From contig NZ_CP093302.1 of the NCBI RefSeq assembly GCF_024362765.1, positions 182,001 through 246,000 on the forward strand: a stretch of 64,000 nucleotides of DNA. Direction: 5' to 3'. The translations under genes and the position numbers were made by a program. Source of the DNA: Alkalihalobacillus sp. LMS6. GTDB taxonomy: Bacteria > Bacillota > Bacilli > Bacillales > Bacillaceae_D. The notes under the pieces were generated by a model. The model saw only the letters and a program-made list of their open reading frames with translations, did no database searches and was not told the DNA's origin. Every line of letters begins with the position of its first letter. Position 1 is the first letter of the stretch. Shown one piece after another: positions 21,277 through 30,249 of the stretch.

Positions 21277-21432
21277 TTAGTTTACGTAAGCCGCTCCAAT
21301 GATAATTAAAAGAATAAATAAGACAACGATTAGCGCGAATCCGCCACCGTAACTGCCGCCACCGCCACAAGCACCGCCTACTGGTCCGTAGCCGTATCCT
21401 TCATAGCCGTAACCTCCGCCGTAGTAACCCAT
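21277..21432 (-). CDS. YjcZ-family small sporulation-type protein
   Basis: This 51-residue protein starts [20 protein letters not shown], continues with a Gly-rich stretch containing one cysteine, and ends with a single membrane segment, [20 protein letters not shown]. This is the form of the YjcZ family of Bacillus, short Gly/Tyr-rich membrane peptides commonly associated with sporulation. AAGGTGG precedes the ATG at nine bases. Confidence 0.85.
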   Translation of the reverse strand: MGYYGGGYGYEGYGYGPVGGACGGGGSYGGGFALIVVLFILLIIIGAAYVN

Positions 21433-21636
21433 GTGTGTACACCACCTTTGCATTAGGAATAATATACCCTATGCGAAAATCCATTTTTGGCGACAAATCT
21501 GGGCAAATGAATTTAAAAGAAGTGAATAAAAGCAGAAAAATGCGTTTATACTAGGCAAGGAAATTCATTTAAAAAAATATAAAAAAACTATTGCGCAGAC
21601 GAAATCGATTTGTTATTATATAACTTGTCAGTAAGC
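21433..21636. other. AT-rich intergenic stretch before tRNA-Glu
   Basis: I see no gene here. It separates the yjcZ-like gene from a forward tRNA/5S cluster; the cluster's promoter probably lies at its right end, where an ATTATATAAC sequence near 21613 could serve as a -10 region. Confidence 0.35.
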
Positions 21637-21708
21637 GGCCCGTTGGTCAAGCGGTTAAGACACCGCCCTTTCACGGCGGTAACACGGGTTCGAATCCCGT
21701 ACGGGTCA
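21637..21708 (+). tRNA. tRNA-Glu (TTC)
   Basis: Acceptor GGCCCGT/ACGGGTC, the anticodon loop CTTTCAC with TTC, and T-arm GGGTTCGAATCCC are present. CCA is not encoded. Confidence 0.94.
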
Positions 21709-21758
21709 TTGTAATATTATTTGTTTACAATGTGCTTCTGTCGGGTAAATAATATTAG

Positions 21759-21874
21759 TCTGGTGGTAATAGCAAAGAGGTCACACCCGTTCCCATGCCG
21801 AACACGGTCGTTAAGCTCTTTTGCGCCGATGGTAGTTGGAGGCTTCCCCCTGTGAGAGTAGGACATTGCCAGGC
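21759..21874 (+). rRNA. rrf: Orphan 5S ribosomal RNA
   Basis: This copy differs from the rrn 5S at few positions. One pair of changes is compensatory: C to T near the start (GGTGGTAATA) and G to A near the end (GACATTGCC), which keeps the first helix paired. No 16S or 23S gene is adjacent. It lies between tRNA-Glu and a tRNA cluster. Confidence 0.93.
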
Positions 21875-21883
21875 TTACATAAT

Positions 21884-22124
21884 TAGCAAAGAGAAGCAAG
21901 AAGTTCGAGGACAAGAAATGCTTGAAGAAGGGAGTGTACATCAGTACACGACTGACTGAAAGACATGAATTGGACAAAGAAATTCGTGGCTTATCTGAAT
22001 TAAATAAGTAGCAAAGAGAAGCAAGAAGTTCGAGGACAAGAAATGCTTGAAGAAGGGAGTGTACATCAGTACACGACTGACTGAAAGACATGAATTGGAC
22101 AAAGAAATTCGTGGCTTATCTGAA
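21884..22124 (+). repeat. Two tandem copies of a 116-base spacer-like element
   Basis: Copy 1 (21884-21999) and copy 2 (22009-22124) appear identical, separated by nine bases. Each contains GAAATGCTTGA, a hairpin GTGTAC-ATCA-GTACAC, then GACTGAC and GAAAGACA in the same order and spacing as in the 16S-23S spacer at 8023-8136. They appear to be an rRNA-spacer-derived structured element. Confidence 0.85.
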
Positions 22125-22132
22125 GCTAAAAT

Positions 22133-22208
22133 GGAGGATTAGCTCAGCTGGGAGAGCACCTGCCTTACAAGCAGGGGGTCGGCGGTTCGATCCCGTCATC
22201 CTCCACCA
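22133..22208 (+). tRNA. tRNA-Val (TAC)
   Basis: Acceptor GGAGGAT/ATCCTCC, anticodon loop CTTACAA with TAC. Discriminator base is A and CCA is encoded. Confidence 0.95.
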
Positions 22209-22222
22209 TACTTTCCAAATGT

Positions 22223-22307
22223 GGAGGGGTAGCGAAGTGGCTAAACGCGGCGGACTGTAAATCCGCTCCCTCCGGGTTCGGCGGTTCGAATCCGTCCCCC
22301 TCCACCA
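22223..22307 (+). tRNA. tRNA-Tyr (GTA)
   Basis: A class II tRNA with a long variable arm, anticodon GTA in ACTGTAAAT, acceptor GGAGGGG/CCCCTCC, CCA encoded. Confidence 0.95.
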
Positions 22308-22316
22308 TTTTATGAT

Positions 22317-22391
22317 TGGGCTATAGCCAAGCGGTAAGGCAACGGATTTTGATTCCGTCATTCCCTGGTTCGATCCCAGGTAGCCCAGCCA
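22317..22391 (+). tRNA. tRNA-Gln (TTG)
   Basis: Acceptor TGGGCTA/TAGCCCA, anticodon TTG in loop TTTTGAT, discriminator G and encoded CCA. Confidence 0.95.
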
Positions 22392-22393
22392 TC

Positions 22394-22466
22394 GAGCCAT
22401 TAGCTCAGTTGGTAGAGCATCTGACTTTTAATCAGAGGGTCGAAGGTTCGAATCCTTCATGGCTCA
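22394..22466 (+). tRNA. tRNA-Lys (TTT)
   Basis: Acceptor GAGCCAT/ATGGCTC, anticodon TTT in loop CTTTTAA; CCA is not encoded. Confidence 0.95.
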
Positions 22467-22470
22467 TACG

Positions 22471-22497
22471 AAAACGACTTGTATAAGTCGTTTTTTG
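22471..22497 (+). terminator. Terminator inside the tRNA cluster
   Basis: AAACGACTT pairs with AAGTCGTTT, followed by TTTT. It separates tRNA-Lys from tRNA-Ala. Confidence 0.75.
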
Positions 22498-22500
22498 TTA

Positions 22501-22573
22501 GGGGCCTTAGCTCAGCTGGGAGAGCGCCTGCTTTGCACGCAGGAGGTCAGCGGTTCGATCCCGCTAGGCTCCA
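22501..22573 (+). tRNA. tRNA-Ala (TGC)
   Basis: Acceptor GGGGCCT/AGGCTCC, anticodon loop TTTGCAC with TGC; CCA not encoded. It lies between two terminators. Either the upstream one is leaky or this gene has its own start within 30 bases. Confidence 0.94.
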
Positions 22574-22585
22574 TATGAAGAGAAG

Positions 22586-22618
22586 AAAGCGACCACCTGC
22601 GTGGTCGCTTTCTTTTTA
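22586..22618 (+). terminator. Terminator of the tRNA cluster
   Basis: AAAGCGACCAC and GTGGTCGCTTT form an 11-pair stem, followed by CTTTTT. Confidence 0.9.
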
Positions 22619-22635
22619 TGAAAAGATCAATTGAT

Positions 22636-22809
22636 TTATGCTTGGGTATTGGAAAGGTTTTCGTATTGATTGAGCAGGCTATCTAGCTTTCGACTCAATC
22701 TCAACATATGCGGAGAATTTAAAGAATACACTGTCGCTGAGTCGTTTAGTTCCATTCGTACGTCTTCAATTGAACGTGATAATGGACAAACAAGATGCGC
22801 ATTCGACAT
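22636..22809 (-). CDS. Spo0E-like sporulation regulatory protein
   Basis: This 57-residue protein, SNAHLVCPLSRSIEDVRMEL and onward, carries the SRKLDSLLNQY signature of the Spo0E family of aspartyl-phosphate phosphatases. These small helical hairpins dephosphorylate Spo0A and so hold back sporulation. The start at 22809 has GGGAGG at seven bases; an earlier in-frame ATG at 22815 overlaps that site. The gene is divergent from sigW. Which response regulator it targets cannot be told from sequence. Confidence 0.8.
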   Translation of the reverse strand: MSNAHLVCPLSRSIEDVRMELNDSATVYSLNSPHMLRLSRKLDSLLNQYENLSNTQA

Positions 22810-22910
22810 AGCCATACCTCCCTCTCTTTATTAAGAAACAATTCGGTGTAAAAAGAGAAAAATCCTTCCATAATTAAGAAAAAAGTTAATTTTTCTGTTA
22901 TTATAAAAAA

Positions 22911-22937
22911 CGAAACTTAATTCTAGTATCTTCCGTA
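22911..22937 (+). promoter_or_regulatory. Sigma-W autoregulatory promoter
   Basis: GAAACTT (from 22912) and CGTA (22934-22937) are spaced by 17 bases between the final C of GAAAC and the C of CGTA, matching the GAAAC...CGTA consensus of sigma-W promoters, directly upstream of sigW. Confidence 0.8.
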
Positions 22938-22961
22938 AGTTACATATAGGTAGGGGATGTC

Positions 22962-23525
22962 ATGGATTCGTTAACAAAGCGCTTAATTTCGGAAATTAAA
23001 CAGGGTGATGACCAAGCATTTTCAGAGTTAGTTGATTTGTACAAAGATAAGGTTTATCAAGTTGCCTATCGGATGGTGGGCCATCCTCAAGAGGCGCAAG
23101 ATGTGGCGCAAGAGGCATTTCTTAGAGTATATACAAATCTAGATAAATACGATGTGAATCGTAAATTTTCTACGTGGGTCTTTCGGATCGCTACAAATGT
23201 AGCAATTGATCGTTTGAGGAAGCGGAAGCCGGATGTTCATTTACAGGACAATGTAAAAGGAACGGAAGCGATCACGTATGAGTCACAGCTTGCCGCAACA
23301 GATGATTTACCAGAGGATCAAGTGGTTCAGTTAGAATTACAGGATTGGATTCAATCTGAAATTAATTATTTACCGCCTAAATATCGAACGGCTATTATTT
23401 TAAAGTACTTAGAAGACTTATCTTTAAAAGAAATTAGTGAAGTTATGGACTTGCCAGTTGCAACAGTGAAAACTCGAATTCATCGCGGTCGTGAAGCGTT
23501 ACGCAAACGTATGCGACATGTTTAA
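22962..23525 (+). CDS. sigW: ECF RNA polymerase sigma factor SigW
   Basis: This 187-residue sigma factor has region 2 (DLYKDKVYQVAYRMVGHPQEAQDVAQEAFLRV, spread over residues 24-57, with RKFSTWVFRIATNVAIDRLR) and region 4 (PPKYRTAIILKYLEDLSLKEISEVMDLP, residues about 130-160, then VKTRIHRGREALRK). SigW directs the cell-envelope and antimicrobial stress response. The upstream promoter has the sigma-W consensus, implying autoregulation. The anti-sigma gene rsiW follows after a short gap, and the whole neighbourhood matches B. subtilis sigW-rsiW-cdaA. Confidence 0.95.
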   Translation: MDSLTKRLISEIKQGDDQAFSELVDLYKDKVYQVAYRMVGHPQEAQDVAQEAFLRVYTNLDKYDVNRKFSTWVFRIATNVAIDRLRKRKPDVHLQDNVKGTEAITYESQLAATDDLPEDQVVQLELQDWIQSEINYLPPKYRTAIILKYLEDLSLKEISEVMDLPVATVKTRIHRGREALRKRMRHV

Positions 23526-23547
23526 ATAAGGAGGAGTGGCACACATT

Positions 23548-24186
23548 ATGAACTGTCATTCTTACAATGAACTGATACACATTTATTTAGATGGGGATGC
23601 AACGCACGAGCAAAAGGAACAGTTATATGCTCATTTAGAAACGTGTTCCCCTTGTCAAACTCATGTAAACGAACTGAAGAAGTCGATTGCTTTTATTCAG
23701 AGTTCGTCTCATATAGAAGCGCCTGCTAATTTTACAACGGGTATTATGGCAAATTTGCCGAAAAAGAAAAAGAACGGACCAAAAGTCAAACGTTTTTTGA
23801 AAAGGCATCCAATTTTAGTTGCTGCTGCGGTATTTTTTCTGATGATGTCCACGGCAGTGTTTTCAACGTGGAATCAAAATGATGGCATTGTGGTTTCTGG
23901 GAATGGTCCATTTGTTATTAATAAGGAAACCGGTGTTGTGACTGTACCAGAGGGCGCGGTAATTGAAGGTGATTTGATGGTGCGGAATGGCGAATTAGAG
24001 CTTGAGGGGGAAGTTCGCGGGGATATTCTTTTATTAAATAGTTCTTTTAACAAGGATTCTCTCTATGCGTCGCCTAACCAAGTGACCGGCGAAATCGAAG
24101 AAGTTGATCAATTTTTATCATGGATTTGGTATAACACGAAAGGCTTTTTTACCGATGTGTTTGGATTCCTCAATGGGGATAGCTGA
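23548..24186 (+). CDS. rsiW: Anti-sigma-W factor RsiW
   Basis: This 212-residue protein has an N-terminal zinc-binding anti-sigma domain with HLETCSPC (HxxxCxxC), one membrane segment (HPILVAAAVFFLMMSTAVF, about residues 88-106), and an extracytoplasmic domain containing VTVPEGAVIEGDLMV and TGEIEEVDQF. It binds and blocks SigW until envelope stress triggers cleavage by PrsW and RasP. I use the ATG at 23548, which aligns with the known N-terminus; a GTG at 23536 sits only one base after AAGGAGG. Co-transcribed with sigW. Confidence 0.93.
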   Translation: MNCHSYNELIHIYLDGDATHEQKEQLYAHLETCSPCQTHVNELKKSIAFIQSSSHIEAPANFTTGIMANLPKKKKNGPKVKRFLKRHPILVAAAVFFLMMSTAVFSTWNQNDGIVVSGNGPFVINKETGVVTVPEGAVIEGDLMVRNGELELEGEVRGDILLLNSSFNKDSLYASPNQVTGEIEEVDQFLSWIWYNTKGFFTDVFGFLNGDS

Positions 24187-24435
24187 TAATTTGACGGAAA
24201 CGAAGCGCCTCAGCTGAAGTTAGGCTTAGGTTTAATATCGGGAAATGATCAGTGGTTTGATCGAATTTAAATAAGAACAAACGTAAAAAAACATGGGGTT
24301 TCTGTGTAAAACGGGAACTCCTTTAACTTTATAAGAAGATAATGGTATAATGATAACGTTTGACACTGATTTGTATAGCAATGGTAAGTTGTGTCAAAAG
24401 TATAAAGAAGAGTTTGTTTATGTGGAGGGGCGGAT
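24187..24435. other. Intergenic stretch between rsiW and cdaA
   Basis: No gene is visible. It holds a candidate promoter for cdaA (24322-24351) and a second TTGACA at 24360-24365 without a good -10 box. Confidence 0.5.
24322..24351 (+). promoter_or_regulatory. Candidate promoter of cdaA-cdaR-glmM
   Basis: A perfect TATAAT at 24346-24351 is preceded after 18 bases by TTTAAC at 24322-24327. Confidence 0.5.
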
Positions 24436-25263
24436 ATGCTTTCTGCTAATCTTGATCAGTTTCCGTGGCTAGTATATATCGGGCAAATTGTCGATATTTT
24501 ACTTGTTACATATGTGGTTTATAAATTAATTATGATTATACGCGGCACCCGGGCGGTTCAGCTGGTTAAAGGGATTGTTGCGATCTTTATTGTCTGGTTT
24601 ATTAGTAATTTTCTTGGCTTGAGTACGTTAGAGTTTATCACGAGACAGACGGCTACGTTTGGCTTGTTAGCGATTATTATTATTTTCCAACCGGAATTAA
24701 GAAGAGGGCTTGAACAACTTGGTCGGAGTCGACTCTTTAATAGTCGTTCTGCGCAAAAAGACGATGCGTTAAAGCCGACGATCGATGCGTTAGTAAAAGC
24801 ATCGGTGTATATGGGAAAACGAAGAATTGGTGCATTGATTTCAATTGAGCGTGAAACAGGTTTAAATGATTATGCGGAATCTGGGATCCCACTAAATGCG
24901 AATATTTCTTCAGAGTTACTAATAAATTTGTTTGTTCCAAACACTCCTTTGCATGACGGTGCGATTGTGTTGAAAAACGATAAGATTCTTGCGGCAGGTT
25001 GTTATTTACCGTTATCTGAAGATAGTTCGATTTCAAAAGAGCTTGGAACTCGGCACCGAGCGGCCCTTGGTGTCAGTGAGGTCACTGATGCGGTTACTAT
25101 TATTGTGTCTGAAGAAACAGGGGCGATTTCAATTTCGAAAAGAGGAACGCTCTATCGAGATTTAACAAAGGAACAGCTGCAAGATTTGTTGGAACAAAAC
25201 TTATTAAAGCCTTCAACAACTACCGAAACACGCTGGCAGTGGGGAGGTAAAAAAGATGGATAG
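24436..25263 (+). CDS. cdaA: Diadenylate cyclase CdaA (c-di-AMP synthase)
   Basis: This 275-residue membrane enzyme joins two ATP molecules into cyclic di-AMP. Three N-terminal membrane segments (to about residue 80) precede the DAC domain. The catalytic DGA lies in LHDGAIVLKNDK (about residues 172-183) and the ATP-contacting RHRAALG follows near residue 206. C-di-AMP controls potassium and osmolyte transport and cell-wall homeostasis. The gene overlaps cdaR by eight bases and is followed by glmM, the conserved module in Firmicutes in which CdaR and GlmM modulate CdaA. Confidence 0.96.
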   Translation: MLSANLDQFPWLVYIGQIVDILLVTYVVYKLIMIIRGTRAVQLVKGIVAIFIVWFISNFLGLSTLEFITRQTATFGLLAIIIIFQPELRRGLEQLGRSRLFNSRSAQKDDALKPTIDALVKASVYMGKRRIGALISIERETGLNDYAESGIPLNANISSELLINLFVPNTPLHDGAIVLKNDKILAAGCYLPLSEDSSISKELGTRHRAALGVSEVTDAVTIIVSEETGAISISKRGTLYRDLTKEQLQDLLEQNLLKPSTTTETRWQWGGKKDG

Positions 25264-26482
25264 AATGTTAAATAGTATTTGGTTTGTAAGGATTTTGGCG
25301 TTTTTTATTGCATTAATGCTTTTCTTTATGGTGAATCAAAGCAACATTGGCTCTCCTTCTTTATTACCGGACACGCCCAGTGCCCCATTTGTGATTGAAG
25401 ATGAGTCTGTTGAAGTGATTTATGATGAAGAGCGGTTTGAACTTGTTGAAGAGCCGGGAGCAGTGGATGTTGAACTTCGAGGTTCGCAAGTCTCTATCTC
25501 TTTGTTTCAAATTACAAGTAATCGTTCAACAGAAGTGTTTGTAGATGCGTCAGACATAGAAGAAGAGGGCAGGCATCAGCTAGCCGTCAGTCACCGGAAT
25601 TTCCCAAGTGATCTGTCGGTTTCAATTGAGCCGCAGGTGGTATCTGTGACGTTAAGAGAACGTCAAACCGCTTCTTTTTCTGTGGATGTGCAGCTCGAAA
25701 ATGAAGATGATGTTGCTGAAGATAACTCATTAGGATCTCCTATTGTCAGTCCGCTAAATGTAAACGTGACAGCGAATAGAGAGACCATCGAAGCAATTGA
25801 AGATGTGTATGTTTATGTAGATTTAACAGGTGCAGATGAAACGATAGAAGATGAGTTCCCTGTCCATTTTTATAATGAAGAAGGGCATCAACTTGATGTT
25901 CAATCGGATCCGCAGTTTGTAAATGTTACGGTGCCCTTAACGAGCCCGAATAAACTCGTACCCGTTAAGTTAATACGAGAAGATGAATTACCTGATGGAT
26001 TAAGTTTTGAGGACGTAACGATTTATCCGAATGAAGTAACCGTATATGGGTCCGCAGAAGATCTTGAAACGGTTGACTTTGTTGAGAGTGAACCGATTGA
26101 TTTAACAAGTATTGAGGAAAGTGGTGAACTCACTATTCCCCTGGAAGTTCCAGATGATGTAGAGCGAATTGATCCAGAGCAAGTTACGGTCGATTTTACG
26201 CTTGCTGAAGAAGAGGAACTTGTTTTTCAATCGATTCCAATTGAAATTACAGGCGCAGACGCTGCGGTGAATTTTCATAGCGAGGCACCAAACACAGTTG
26301 ATGTAACGGCATTCGGCTCGCAGTCAAGGTTGAATGATTTGCTTGATGAGGATATCCAAGTAAGTGTCGATGCATCGGGTACGCACGCTGGAGACCAGGA
26401 ATTTCCCTTAAATGTTACTGGTCCTTCGTATATTCGGTTTGAACTTGATGAAAATGAAACGGTATTGCGCTTTAGCGAATAG
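25256..26482 (+). CDS. cdaR: CdaA regulatory protein CdaR (YbbR)
   Basis: This 408-residue protein has one N-terminal membrane segment (IWFVRILAFFIALMLFFMV) and an extracytoplasmic part made of four YbbR repeats of about 80 residues. These are recognisable by recurring VxVPLTSPNKLVPVKL-like and VTVYGSAEDLETVDFVESE-like strands. It interacts with CdaA in the membrane and alters its activity. Its ATG lies inside the end of cdaA, suggesting translational coupling. The extracytoplasmic domain is very acidic, with many Asp and Glu, as often seen in salt- or alkali-adapted species. Confidence 0.93.
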   Translation: MDRMLNSIWFVRILAFFIALMLFFMVNQSNIGSPSLLPDTPSAPFVIEDESVEVIYDEERFELVEEPGAVDVELRGSQVSISLFQITSNRSTEVFVDASDIEEEGRHQLAVSHRNFPSDLSVSIEPQVVSVTLRERQTASFSVDVQLENEDDVAEDNSLGSPIVSPLNVNVTANRETIEAIEDVYVYVDLTGADETIEDEFPVHFYNEEGHQLDVQSDPQFVNVTVPLTSPNKLVPVKLIREDELPDGLSFEDVTIYPNEVTVYGSAEDLETVDFVESEPIDLTSIEESGELTIPLEVPDDVERIDPEQVTVDFTLAEEEELVFQSIPIEITGADAAVNFHSEAPNTVDVTAFGSQSRLNDLLDEDIQVSVDASGTHAGDQEFPLNVTGPSYIRFELDENETVLRFSE

Positions 26483-26518
26483 TGTGTAAGAGTGAGTTGT
26501 AGAAGAAGGAGCGATTGC

Positions 26519-27859
26519 ATGGGTAAATATTTTGGAACGGACGGCGTAAGAGGTGTAGCAAATACGGAGTTAACTCCTGAGCTTGCCTTTAAACTTGGTC
26601 GTGCTGGTGGATATGTTCTAACAAAAGAAGCGAGTCAACCAAAAGTTTTAATTGGTCGAGATACACGTATTTCTGGGGAAATGCTTGAAGCGGCATTGGT
26701 TTCAGGACTTATTTCAATAGGTGTTGAGGTGATGCGGATTGGTGTGATTTCGACACCTGGCGTGGCGTTTTTAACAAAGCAGTTAAGTGCTACTGCAGGT
26801 GTTATGATTTCGGCATCTCATAATCCAGTTGAAGACAATGGGATTAAATTCTTTGGTTCGGACGGTTTTAAACTTCGGGATGCACAAGAAGCGGAAATCG
26901 AATCGTTAATTGATGGCGAAGATACGATGCCACGACCAATTGGTAGTGCGCTCGGTCAAATCAATGACTATTTTGAAGGTGCACAAAAATACATGCAATT
27001 TCTGAAGCAAACGGTAGAGGGCGATTTTGAAGGGATTCATGTTGCGATTGACTGTGCCAATGGATCGGCTTCATCCCTTGCAACACATGTCCTTGCTGAT
27101 TTAGAAGCGGATATTTCTTCGATGGGGGCGTCACCAGATGGTACAAATATCAATAATTGCTGCGGCTCCACTCATCCAGAAGGATTAGCAAAGCTAGTAG
27201 TTGAAAAAGAAGCAGACATCGGTCTTGCTTTTGATGGTGATGCGGATCGATTAATCGCGGTAGATGAAAAAGGAAATATTGTGGATGGCGATCAGATTAT
27301 GTACATTGTTGCGAAGTATTTCAGTGAACAAGGGAAATTAAACAACAATACGGTAGTGGCGACGGTCATGAGTAATCTCGGCTTCCATAAAGGATTAGAA
27401 GCAAAAGGTATACAGACGAAACAGACGGCTGTTGGCGATCGTTATGTAATGGAAGAAATGCGTAATGGGAACTACAACTTAGGCGGTGAACAATCTGGCC
27501 ATATCATTTTCCTTGAGCATAATACAACTGGTGATGGGCTTTTATCGGGTGTACAGTTGATTCATATTATGAAACAATCCGGTAAACCTTTGTCAGAGCT
27601 TGCTGGCGAGATGGAAACGTTCCCGCAGTGTTTAATTAATGTTCGAGTGACAGATCGTGATGCGGTTAAAGAGAACGAAAACGTAAAAGCCATCATTGCA
27701 GAAGTAGAAGAAGAAATGGCTGGAGAAGGTCGCGTGCTTGTACGTCCTTCAGGCACAGAGCCACTTGTTCGAGTTATGGTAGAAGCGAAAACAGATGAGC
27801 TTTGTGAAACCTATGTGAACCGAATTGTTGATGTTGTAAAAGCTGAGCTCGGTGCATGA
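26519..27859 (+). CDS. glmM: Phosphoglucosamine mutase
   Basis: This 446-residue cytoplasmic enzyme converts glucosamine-6-phosphate to glucosamine-1-phosphate for UDP-GlcNAc and peptidoglycan synthesis. It has [10 protein letters not shown] at the start, the phosphoserine loop [16 protein letters not shown] (serine near residue 100), the metal loop DGDADR, the sugar loop GGEQSGH and the phosphate-binding [12 protein letters not shown]. The ATG at 26519 follows GGAG; nine earlier in-frame codons lack support. In the c-di-AMP module GlmM also inhibits CdaA. Confidence 0.96.
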   Translation: MGKYFGTDGVRGVANTELTPELAFKLGRAGGYVLTKEASQPKVLIGRDTRISGEMLEAALVSGLISIGVEVMRIGVISTPGVAFLTKQLSATAGVMISASHNPVEDNGIKFFGSDGFKLRDAQEAEIESLIDGEDTMPRPIGSALGQINDYFEGAQKYMQFLKQTVEGDFEGIHVAIDCANGSASSLATHVLADLEADISSMGASPDGTNINNCCGSTHPEGLAKLVVEKEADIGLAFDGDADRLIAVDEKGNIVDGDQIMYIVAKYFSEQGKLNNNTVVATVMSNLGFHKGLEAKGIQTKQTAVGDRYVMEEMRNGNYNLGGEQSGHIIFLEHNTTGDGLLSGVQLIHIMKQSGKPLSELAGEMETFPQCLINVRVTDRDAVKENENVKAIIAEVEEEMAGEGRVLVRPSGTEPLVRVMVEAKTDELCETYVNRIVDVVKAELGA

Positions 27860-27864
27860 TACAA

Positions 27865-27897
27865 CCCATCCTCCTAATCACGGAGGGTGGTTTTTTA
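27865..27897 (+). terminator. Terminator after glmM
   Basis: CCATCCTCC pairs with GGAGGGTGG, followed by six T residues. It separates the c-di-AMP module from glmS. Confidence 0.9.
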
Positions 27898-27982
27898 TTG
27901 ATGTTTAACACGATTTTAGCCATGATCGACACAAAAGAAAAAGAACCGCATAAATTAAAATGTGAAGAACCATTGAACTTAA

Positions 27983-28009
27983 TTGACGTGTGTTCTTCAT
28001 TCCTATAAT
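27983..28009 (+). promoter_or_regulatory. Candidate glmS promoter
   Basis: TTGACG (27983-27988) and TATAAT (28004-28009) precede the ribozyme by about 40 bases. The 15-base spacing is short. Confidence 0.45.
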
Positions 28010-28044
28010 ATGGAACTTGTACGAAAATGAGAAGCGTACAATAA

Positions 28045-28215
28045 AGCGCCAGGACTGACGAGAGATCAGTTGACGAGGAAGAGGGCTAATCGACAATCGG
28101 CGGGTTCCCTCCGGCTGCGTGTGACAGTCGCAAGCTTTTGTAAAAAACATTGAGGTGACTTAATGCACAAAAACAAAAGCCGCACACAAACAACAAAAAA
28201 ACAAAGAGTGGGGGT
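28045..28215 (+). ncRNA. glmS ribozyme (GlcN6P-sensing self-cleaving riboswitch)
   Basis: The conserved core is clear: the cleavage site just before GCGCCAGGACTG, then GACGAGGAAGAGG, ATCGACAATCGGCGGG, the CGCAAGCTTTT segment and the late AGGTGACTTAATG. In the presence of glucosamine-6-phosphate the RNA cuts itself and the downstream glmS message is degraded. It fills most of the 400-base gap between glmM and glmS. Confidence 0.96.
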
Positions 28216-28263
28216 AAGTCTGCCCCTACGGAGTCTTGCTCCTACATCGGGAGGAAACGGATT

Positions 28264-30066
28264 ATGTGTGGAATTGTTGGTTACATCGGAAATGAAGATG
28301 CAAAAGAGATCTTACTGAACGGACTAGAAAAGCTAGAGTATCGTGGCTATGACTCTGCTGGGATTGCAGTTCGGACAGAAGACGGCACGCATGTTTTTAA
28401 AGAAAAAGGACGAATTGCGACATTGCGTGACGCAGTTGATATGGATGTTGAAACGACTGTAGGGATTGGACACACTCGTTGGGCGACCCATGGTGTACCG
28501 AGTCAGTTAAACGCGCATCCACATCAAAGCTCTACAGAGCGCTTTACCCTTGTTCATAATGGGGTTATTGAGAACTATCAACAAATCAAGCGTGAGTATC
28601 TTCAAGATGTACAGCTTCATAGTGACACGGATACGGAAGTCATTGTTCAGTTTATTGAACAGCTTTCAAAAGATGGCTTAACAACAGAAGCTGCAGTAAG
28701 CAAAGCACTCTCTATGATGAAGGGTTCTTATGCGATTGCGCTTCTCGATAAAGAAGAGCCAGAAACGATTTTTGTAGGGAAAAATAAAAGTCCGCTTCTT
28801 ATCGGCGTTGGAGACGGCGTAAACGTCATTGCGTCTGATGCCATGGCGATGCTTAACGTAACGGATCAGTTTGTTGAGATTATGGATGAAGAGCTTGTAC
28901 TCGTGAAACGTGATGGCATTGAGATCAAAACGCTCAATGGAGAAGTACAAAATCGTCAACCTTACACAGCAGAGCTTGATGCGAGTGACATTGAGAAAGG
29001 CACATACGATCATTTCATGTTAAAAGAGATCGATGAGCAGCCAATTGTTATTCGTAACATCATTCAAAAATATCAACATGAAGATGGTTCAACACGTTTA
29101 GATGCAGATATTCGCGCAGCAATGCAAGAATCTGATCGCATTTATGTGATTGCAGCAGGAACGAGTTACCATGCTGGTTTAGTTGGGAAGCAGTTGCTTG
29201 AGCAAGTGGCAAACAAACCTACAGAAGTGCATATTGCAAGTGAATTCTTGTACAATATGCCGTTGTTATCAAAAAATCCACTCTTTGTCTTTATTTCACA
29301 AAGTGGTGAAACAGCAGACTCTCGCGGTGTACTTGTTGACGTGAAGAAAAAAGGCCACCGTACGTTAACGATTACGAACGTACCGGGTTCCACCCTTTCG
29401 CGTGAATCTGATTTCACGCTTCATACGTTTGCAGGTCCAGAGATTGCGGTTGCATCAACGAAAGCATACACAGCGCAAATGGCGGTACTAACATTACTTG
29501 CAGTTGATACAGCGTATGCAGAAGGAATTAAGCTTGATTTTGATCCAATTCAAGAATTAGGGATTGCGGCAAATGCGATGGAAGCGCTTTGTAATCAAAA
29601 AGACGAGTTTGAAAAGATTGCAAAGGATTATCTTTCTGTTACAAGAAACGCATTCTTTATCGGCCGTGCGTCTGATTACTATGTGGCATTAGAAGGTGCG
29701 CTGAAGCTTAAAGAAATCTCCTATATCCAAGCGGAAGGATTCGCAGGTGGAGAGCTTAAGCACGGCACGATTGCGCTTATTGAAGAAGGTACGCCTGTTA
29801 TTGCATTAGCAACGAATGAGCATGTAAACTTAAGTATCCGCGGAAACGTGCAAGAAGTCGTAAGCCGTGGTGCTGCAGCAGTTATCATTGCAATGGAAGG
29901 CCTTGATCAAGAGGGCGACGCGGTTGTACTGCCACGTGTCCACGAAATCATCGCGCCACTTGTTTCCGTTATTCCAACACAGCTAATTGCTTATTATGCT
30001 GCGCTTCACAGAGGTTGTGACGTTGATAAGCCAAGAAACTTAGCGAAAAGTGTAACGGTAGAATAA
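28264..30066 (+). CDS. glmS: Glutamine-fructose-6-phosphate aminotransferase (isomerizing)
   Basis: This 600-residue enzyme makes glucosamine-6-phosphate from fructose-6-phosphate and glutamine, the first committed step to UDP-GlcNAc. The N-terminal glutaminase domain starts at the nucleophile cysteine (MCGIVGYIG) and has GHTRWATHG and [10 protein letters not shown]. Two SIS sugar-isomerase domains follow ([21 protein letters not shown] and [15 protein letters not shown]). The characteristic end [12 protein letters not shown] is intact. GGGAGG precedes the ATG. Expression is controlled by the ribozyme upstream. Confidence 0.97.
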   Translation: MCGIVGYIGNEDAKEILLNGLEKLEYRGYDSAGIAVRTEDGTHVFKEKGRIATLRDAVDMDVETTVGIGHTRWATHGVPSQLNAHPHQSSTERFTLVHNGVIENYQQIKREYLQDVQLHSDTDTEVIVQFIEQLSKDGLTTEAAVSKALSMMKGSYAIALLDKEEPETIFVGKNKSPLLIGVGDGVNVIASDAMAMLNVTDQFVEIMDEELVLVKRDGIEIKTLNGEVQNRQPYTAELDASDIEKGTYDHFMLKEIDEQPIVIRNIIQKYQHEDGSTRLDADIRAAMQESDRIYVIAAGTSYHAGLVGKQLLEQVANKPTEVHIASEFLYNMPLLSKNPLFVFISQSGETADSRGVLVDVKKKGHRTLTITNVPGSTLSRESDFTLHTFAGPEIAVASTKAYTAQMAVLTLLAVDTAYAEGIKLDFDPIQELGIAANAMEALCNQKDEFEKIAKDYLSVTRNAFFIGRASDYYVALEGALKLKEISYIQAEGFAGGELKHGTIALIEEGTPVIALATNEHVNLSIRGNVQEVVSRGAAAVIIAMEGLDQEGDAVVLPRVHEIIAPLVSVIPTQLIAYYAALHRGCDVDKPRNLAKSVTVE

Positions 30067-30080
30067 GATTGATTAAGATT

Positions 30081-30115
30081 CCCCCTTTAGATATGATGAT
30101 CTAAAGGGGTTTTTG
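30081..30115 (+). terminator. Terminator after glmS
   Basis: CCCCTTTAGAT pairs perfectly with ATCTAAAGGGG, followed by TTTTTG. Confidence 0.92.
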
Positions 30116-30249
30116 TTTATGTGTAAAAAGATATATTCAAGTCTATAGACATAGTCATGACACTTACCAGTTATTGTGAAGTGGAACTACTTATCAAATT
30201 TATACTATTCTAAATTTATTTAATGATAACCGATTAGGAGCCTGTTTCA

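Noticed and set aside
21883-22128. Possible CRISPR-like array from the tandem repeats
   Set aside because: Only two copies of a 116-base unit are present, with a nine-base gap and no cas genes; the match to the rRNA spacer explains them better.
28162-28210. ATG within the glmS ribozyme followed by a Lys/Gln-rich frame
   Set aside because: It lies in the conserved 3' part of the ribozyme and is explained by RNA structure.
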